NCBI GenBank assembly: GCA_002325765.1 | Contig: DCST01000008.1 | Span: 1 to 8,239 of the forward strand | Source: a bacterium UBA1459 | GTDB taxonomy: Bacteria > Pseudomonadota > Alphaproteobacteria > CAJXXZ01 > UBA1459 | DNA length: 8,239 bases | Reading direction: 5' to 3' | Part shown: piece after piece, positions 5,601 through 8,239 of the stretch | Layout: each line of letters begins with the position of its first letter | Position numbering within the stretch: the first letter of the stretch is position 1 | Position numbers and translations under genes: made by a program | Notes under the pieces: generated by a model | What the model was told of the DNA's origin: nothing | Database searches by the model: none | Seen by the model: only the letters and a program-made list of their open reading frames with translations

Positions 5601-8239
5601 TATTGGAGAAAATACTAATACATTTATAATGTCTGTTTTTGATGTTAATATATTCAATTTAATAGATGAATTAACAAATCAAAAATTTAAAGACAATGGA
5701 GGTTATAATCCAAATTCTAGATACACAATAGATATAAAAACATTAACTAATATACCAAAGTCTATAAAAATTACTGATCAAACTCCCCCATTAATAATTC
5801 AAGTTATGCAACTTATTAATAATAAACTTATTAATAATAATGTTAATAATTTCCATAATCCTTTTCAGGAATCGGATATAGAAATATTACACAAAAACAT
5901 AAAAATACTGGAACACCAAATAAAACAAATAGATCGATTATCATCTGCGATTCGAAGTAAGAAAAAAGGAAAGAGAAAATTAAATGATAAAAATAATAAA
6001 CCTCGTAAGTCAAATAAAGGAAAAGCAACAAATAATAAGCGACCAAAAGATACAGAAACTCAAAATGCACATATTTATAAATTAAAACTAGAGTTAGAAG
6101 AAGAGAAATTATCTGGATATACTAACAAAAAATCAAATGATCAATTGAGCAAAAAAGTAGAAAAAATAATTAAACTAAAAGTTGATGATCGTGAATCAGA
6201 TATAACAAAACAATTAGAAACCTGGAAAGAAAAAGAAAAAATAAAATATAAAAAAATATTAGATGAAAATACTAAAAAATTAGCATTTGCACACAATACA
6301 CAAGTAAAAATACTAAGTAAATTACAAGATTCTGTATATAGATTCAATCAAGAATATCAAATGCATAAACTACCAGAAAATGATCAACAATTACTATACT
6401 TTTTAGAGAAATCATTATCTTTAAGTTTACCAAATCTGAAATCTGCTAAACATAATAAACAAATGCCATTTGAAGTTACATCAGATAATAAAATAAAAAT
6501 AGACTCATCAATAATACTCTCACCATATTCTATAGAAGATCTGAACCATAATCCAGAATTACAAATAATAATTATGGAAGCAATAAATAATCCATATACA
6601 GATATTGCTGAAGGAATATACACACCAGATAAGAGTTCCGATGGTTATAAAACACTAATAAATAAATTACCAACGCCTATAGATAAATTTTTAATAACTC
6701 CAAATAAAGCAAAATTATTAAATACAATGAAACAAAATGAAGTAGAAAGATGTATATTTTCAAAAATTACTCTACCTTCACCTCCAACTAACTCATTTGC
6801 ACCTATACATAAATACAAAAATGCAGAATTTAGATATAAAAAACAGAATCTTGAAACTTTATTTGCTATATATGTATTTGATATATTAAAAATAAGTAGC
6901 TCTTTTAATATTTTTTCTGAATTAAAAGACAGATATATACCAAGTAATACCTTAGATCTTTTTGTTCATGAGTTTTATGATTCTACAACTAAGCAACCAA
7001 AAATATTAACAGATGCAGCACAAATAAATGCTTTAATTAATATACTAGATGACGATACCATAACACAAAGACACACAGATAGAAGTATTCAACACAGACC
7101 ATATACAATAGATTTTTTTGAACCTAGGAATCTAGATATACTTAAGAAATTAAAATCTCCCAAAGAGGTATCAGATTATATTTTTGAAAAAATAGAAAAC
7201 ATGCCTGAGACAACTCAATCTGTAAAAAACAAAAAATATCTTATGAATAGCATATGGTATAATTATAGAAATTCTTTCGACGATAATGCTAATAATAAAA
7301 AATACATTGCAAATATGTGTATAATTAGTATCCAAGATATTCCACCAGATATTATAGATGAAATAAAATCAAATCCTAGATATTTAGAAATTGGTGATTG
7401 TGATATACATGGAAATATTAATATAGATAATTTGTTTAAAGAGCACCATCCAGATATAGACCAAAATACTATGACATTATATGCTAATTTTTGTTGTACT
7501 TTAACAGCTGGTTCTGCAATTCCTAATGTACATCTAGAAGTTGATGATCAGATATTAGATGATGCTGGTAATTCTATAAAAGATGCAAATCAGATTAAAA
7601 CTATGAATAAGAAAACTTTTAAAGATAATACAAAAAAAATATATCAATCTGATAATAATACAGCAATAAATAATATAAGAAAACAACAAAAAAAACCTAA
7701 AAATAAAGGAGCAAAACCCACAAGAGGATCTCAAAAATATCTTTTTGATGAAAAAAATCTAAGAGTGCAAAAAATTAATAAAAATCATGATTTATCTCAA
7801 TATATAACAGACGCTATAAATTATAATAAGCAAAAAATAGATTATATAGATAAAAAATTAGAATATCAAGACAAGGCAATAGATTCTTATATAGCATCAG
7901 ATATACAAGATCTAATTCCGTTATTAAAAGCTTGTAGAACAGTATCTGCAACACTTTGTAAAGCACATAGAGATATAATACCAATTATAAAAACAACATC
8001 ATTAGAAAATACAATTGCTCAAACAAGCTTTAATATGCAATTATATCAAGAAGAACAAGAAAAAGAATTAGCTGAAATGTTAGAATTGTTAAAATGTGAT
8101 CCAGTTATCAAAGAAAGCAAAGGAGCGTTTGATAGTCATAGAGGTAATTTTCTAAGTAATAAATTATATAAATCTATCATAGATGAACTGGAGGCTGAAA
8201 TACAAATCGCAAAAGCACAGAATCAATTGATATCACTAG
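2548..8239 (+). CDS. Giant secreted-looking hypothetical protein, 3'-partial (at least 1,897 residues)
   Basis: One frame runs from ATG at 2548 to the window edge without a stop, 1,897 full codons plus one base. In DNA this rich in A and T, where TAA and TAG are frequent by chance, such a frame is certainly coding. The first 23 residues are hydrophobic and end in AAA, resembling a signal peptide but lacking the usual N-terminal lysines. Residues 133-170 are proline-rich. The remainder is Asn/Lys/Ile/Gln-rich and mostly predicted helical by eye, with Asn runs near 342-351, charged coiled-coil-like stretches near 1110-1137 and 1170-1271 flanking a basic block at 1138-1167, and a second basic patch at 1711-1730. 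There are only about 14 cysteines, the first at residue 479, and three tryptophans; no internal membrane segment or catalytic motif stands out. It follows trpS by 47 bases. No family was recognised. A secreted or surface-exposed host-interaction protein is the best inference; a structural scaffold is an alternative. Confidence 0.92.
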   Translation, partial: MFYFIISFNNLISLNNLYFYAAAPVVDFDGNNNLSTDALKIIKKTKTKLVSNTFKFEQYKIGGHEPDNPDDIPDIYPTEALDRNGISGAFKALTDQLTSLQHSLTTRYGTVQQINLTNITDLTDAIFQSNINPGSAIPVPPPVIPMVPPPPVPLQPMPVVAHGYLQQIPPIGNINISQMQPEPDYNVKTRQYLNPSSLMVKHTYPNDSRYRSILNLYPKFMQLESYYKELSDRKKAFPTINEKIHKIIMKIYIKKIKDLITKYKQDSSNPANKYDDFQKLFTENSNLIKILEDANHENIRLFQENQDNTHEILKAKNDFYNAAINGAQFNNIFNAAKAIIVNNNATITNNNTLINTKISEYSTNITNIQNLIIVLNQDISKFNKTENEYKTRFDKINTVIEREIYSHPNVITEFNKLDLELQYIITGDNNTGEPTDNQIQVAEQLLSQDIKVNFQKYESKNQDIQTNLPQLNTIFQKKCNTLSSDVYKKEKEADFAMLAYLGLLLLNKENDDDRKKIEPLLLPYFKNIDSSNLNYVFNTLKEEEGALVSNLDPHTNIASRAFRLSNNDHYRLNNAEKIATRNRFLCALFGCELPEYQGKVPDIDFSSNIFGQQILDTLISNNTIEDKKIQLLKFDRAATFSREVKKIDPQNLYCFNGADRHQHITTGRTQEERQNEIIAHALQYPDDPLLEVFGALNNDINKFDTFMQDIENSGYGESLLQLIYAFCGKKTNLFVYSRRLNANIQHDTQKNIQHLKAFIEVVNLLKTLPRFYDTLNSLINIIFEYDSNKMISTDLFIIINELLKKGANQDLIMHALAKIVEVPNTLTNEYIPYQGGLIEPEDLLDNPVTDTKNQDVLTYTWQLNKTQGDRAIKIFEQSALFNDTYNLTSIAAIDSAILIQSSPKISSHNFTARSIDYQANKLKIRTLVINMIFNLIDYLVKVQDLRSEVSYVPSHLIDPVGYLISLKLRPFSLQDTLSFEYNQCSRSLEMLPTYLHSSENTSEIVTQSTKNIDSALSHIGENTNTFIMSVFDVNIFNLIDELTNQKFKDNGGYNPNSRYTIDIKTLTNIPKSIKITDQTPPLIIQVMQLINNKLINNNVNNFHNPFQESDIEILHKNIKILEHQIKQIDRLSSAIRSKKKGKRKLNDKNNKPRKSNKGKATNNKRPKDTETQNAHIYKLKLELEEEKLSGYTNKKSNDQLSKKVEKIIKLKVDDRESDITKQLETWKEKEKIKYKKILDENTKKLAFAHNTQVKILSKLQDSVYRFNQEYQMHKLPENDQQLLYFLEKSLSLSLPNLKSAKHNKQMPFEVTSDNKIKIDSSIILSPYSIEDLNHNPELQIIIMEAINNPYTDIAEGIYTPDKSSDGYKTLINKLPTPIDKFLITPNKAKLLNTMKQNEVERCIFSKITLPSPPTNSFAPIHKYKNAEFRYKKQNLETLFAIYVFDILKISSSFNIFSELKDRYIPSNTLDLFVHEFYDSTTKQPKILTDAAQINALINILDDDTITQRHTDRSIQHRPYTIDFFEPRNLDILKKLKSPKEVSDYIFEKIENMPETTQSVKNKKYLMNSIWYNYRNSFDDNANNKKYIANMCIISIQDIPPDIIDEIKSNPRYLEIGDCDIHGNINIDNLFKEHHPDIDQNTMTLYANFCCTLTAGSAIPNVHLEVDDQILDDAGNSIKDANQIKTMNKKTFKDNTKKIYQSDNNTAINNIRKQQKKPKNKGAKPTRGSQKYLFDEKNLRVQKINKNHDLSQYITDAINYNKQKIDYIDKKLEYQDKAIDSYIASDIQDLIPLLKACRTVSATLCKAHRDIIPIIKTTSLENTIAQTSFNMQLYQEEQEKELAEMLELLKCDPVIKESKGAFDSHRGNFLSNKLYKSIIDELEAEIQIAKAQNQLISL
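2563..2598 (+). repeat. 18-bp in-frame tandem duplication inside the signal-peptide region
   Basis: Two consecutive 18-base units, 2563-2580 and 2581-2598, are identical except for one base (T at 2569, C at 2587). They encode ISFNNL and ISLNNL, residues 6-11 and 12-17 of the giant protein. The duplication lengthens the hydrophobic segment by exactly six codons and keeps the frame. Confidence 0.9.
2944..3057 (+). other. Proline-rich linker with PPP and PPPP runs in the giant protein
   Basis: Residues 133-170 contain about 16 prolines in 38 positions, including VPPPV (139-143), VPPPPVP (147-153) and PP at 169-170, spaced by Val, Ile, Met, Leu and Gln. The DNA is locally richer in C and G than its surroundings because of CCT/CCG/CCA codons. 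Such runs form extended polyproline-II linkers. In some intracellular bacteria, for example RickA and ActA, similar runs bind host profilin or EVH1 domains. Whether this one binds anything or merely spaces the signal region from the body cannot be told from sequence. Confidence 0.75.
5812..5841 (+). repeat. 15-bp in-frame tandem duplication in the giant gene
   Basis: Units 5812-5826 and 5827-5841 match at 14 of 15 bases and encode LINNK and LINNN at residues 1089-1098. They lie just before the charged helical region, in an Asn-rich linker. Like the 18-bp repeat near the start, the unit length is a multiple of three and preserves the frame. Confidence 0.85.
5875..6360 (+). other. Charged, coiled-coil-like region of the giant protein
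   Basis: Residues 1110-1137 show hydrophobic residues at roughly 3-4 spacing (I-E-I-L, I-K-I-L, I-K-Q-I, L-S-S-A-I) with no proline or glycine. Residues 1170-1271 are similar and rich in Lys, Glu, Gln and Leu, with K-L-K-L-E-L-E-E-E and later K-E-K-E-K-I-K-Y-K-K-I-L. The two stretches are separated by the basic block at 1138-1167. A helical hairpin or an elongated coiled coil interrupted by a flexible basic loop would fit. The assignment is by eye. Confidence 0.5.
5959..6048 (+). other. Strongly basic, NLS-like block in the giant protein
   Basis: Fifteen of the 30 residues from 1138 to 1167 are Lys or Arg, including KKKGKRK at 1138-1144, KPRK at 1151-1154 and KRPK at 1164-1167, with Asn, Gly, Ser and Pro between them, so the segment is likely unstructured. 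The layout resembles monopartite or bipartite nuclear localisation signals and also generic nucleic-acid- or phosphoinositide-binding loops. Only the composition is certain; in an AT-rich genome Lys is inflated by AAA codons, but the CGT, CGA, AGA and AAG codons here indicate real selection for positive charge. Confidence 0.6.
7678..7737 (+). other. Second basic, low-complexity patch in the giant protein
   Basis: Residues 1711-1730 contain RKQQKKPKNKG followed by AKPTRGSQK, with nine Lys or Arg and helix-breaking Pro and Gly. Like the block at 1138-1167 it probably forms an exposed flexible linker, here between a part rich in Asp, Asn and Ile and a helical C-terminal segment that starts around residue 1740. 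It may contact nucleic acid or acidic surfaces. Confidence 0.5.

Noticed and set aside
5843..6070. Minus-strand open frame of 75 codons with a hydrophobic Leu/Phe/Tyr-rich product
   Set aside because: Its membrane-like look is the antisense of AAA/AAT/AAG-rich codons in the basic and helical segment of the giant gene, so the hydrophobicity is an artefact.
6141..6347. Minus-strand open frame of 68 codons, Phe/Leu/Ser-rich
   Set aside because: Antisense of the Lys/Glu-rich coiled-coil-like segment of the giant gene; no independent evidence.
6384..6623. Minus-strand open frame of 79 codons
   Set aside because: Entirely inside the giant gene on the opposite strand and without a family resemblance.
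2548..8239. Possibility that the giant frame is several genes joined or frameshifted
   Set aside because: The frame was followed codon by codon and stays open throughout with consistent codon use; no internal stop, restart or change of frame was seen.
1..8239. CRISPR array, tRNA or rRNA gene, insertion sequence
   Set aside because: No regularly spaced repeats, cloverleaf-like sequence with GTTCRA-type arm, terminal inverted repeats or transposase frame was found by reading.

Overview
The window is very AT-rich (by eye roughly a quarter G+C) with dense AAA, AAT, ATA and TTA codon use. It carries ordinary bacterial translation genes (tadA, trpS) beside a giant secreted-looking protein. This combination suggests a reduced-genome, host-associated or intracellular bacterium. 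AT-rich Rickettsiales or Holosporales-like alphaproteobacteria are a reasonable guess, but the sequence alone does not fix the lineage.

Layout: (1) Positions 3-968 (+) encode an unrecognised beta-rich protein with about eight degenerate propeller-like repeats; its true start may lie outside the window. (2) On the minus strand, a 57-residue protein with a C-terminal membrane segment (1512-1339) overlaps the start of a compact tadA (1352-963) by 14 bases. tadA converges on the first gene, and the two stop codons sit back to back in one TTATAA palindrome. (3) A 58-bp intergenic stretch of about 10% G+C separates this minus-strand pair from trpS (1571-2500, +), which keeps its HIGH-type, KMSKS and tryptophan-binding motifs. 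(4) 47 bases after trpS, one reading frame opens at 2548 and runs to the end of the window without a stop. It covers at least 1,897 codons, about 69% of the window, and belongs to one enormous protein whose C-terminus lies beyond the edge.

The giant protein is the item of interest. It starts with a hydrophobic, signal-peptide-like segment containing a perfectly in-frame 18-bp tandem duplication. A proline-rich linker with PPP and PPPP runs follows, then a long Asn/Lys/Ile-rich, mostly helical body. Near residues 1138-1167 there is a strongly basic, nuclear-localisation-like segment flanked by charged helical, coiled-coil-like stretches, and a second basic patch lies near 1711-1730. I recognise no catalytic domain. 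A role as a secreted or surface host-interaction protein is inference from architecture only.

The two housekeeping enzymes both serve tRNA function: TadA makes inosine 34, and TrpRS charges tRNA-Trp. They are divergent and need not be co-regulated. No tRNA, rRNA, CRISPR array, transposase or clear rho-independent terminator was seen.
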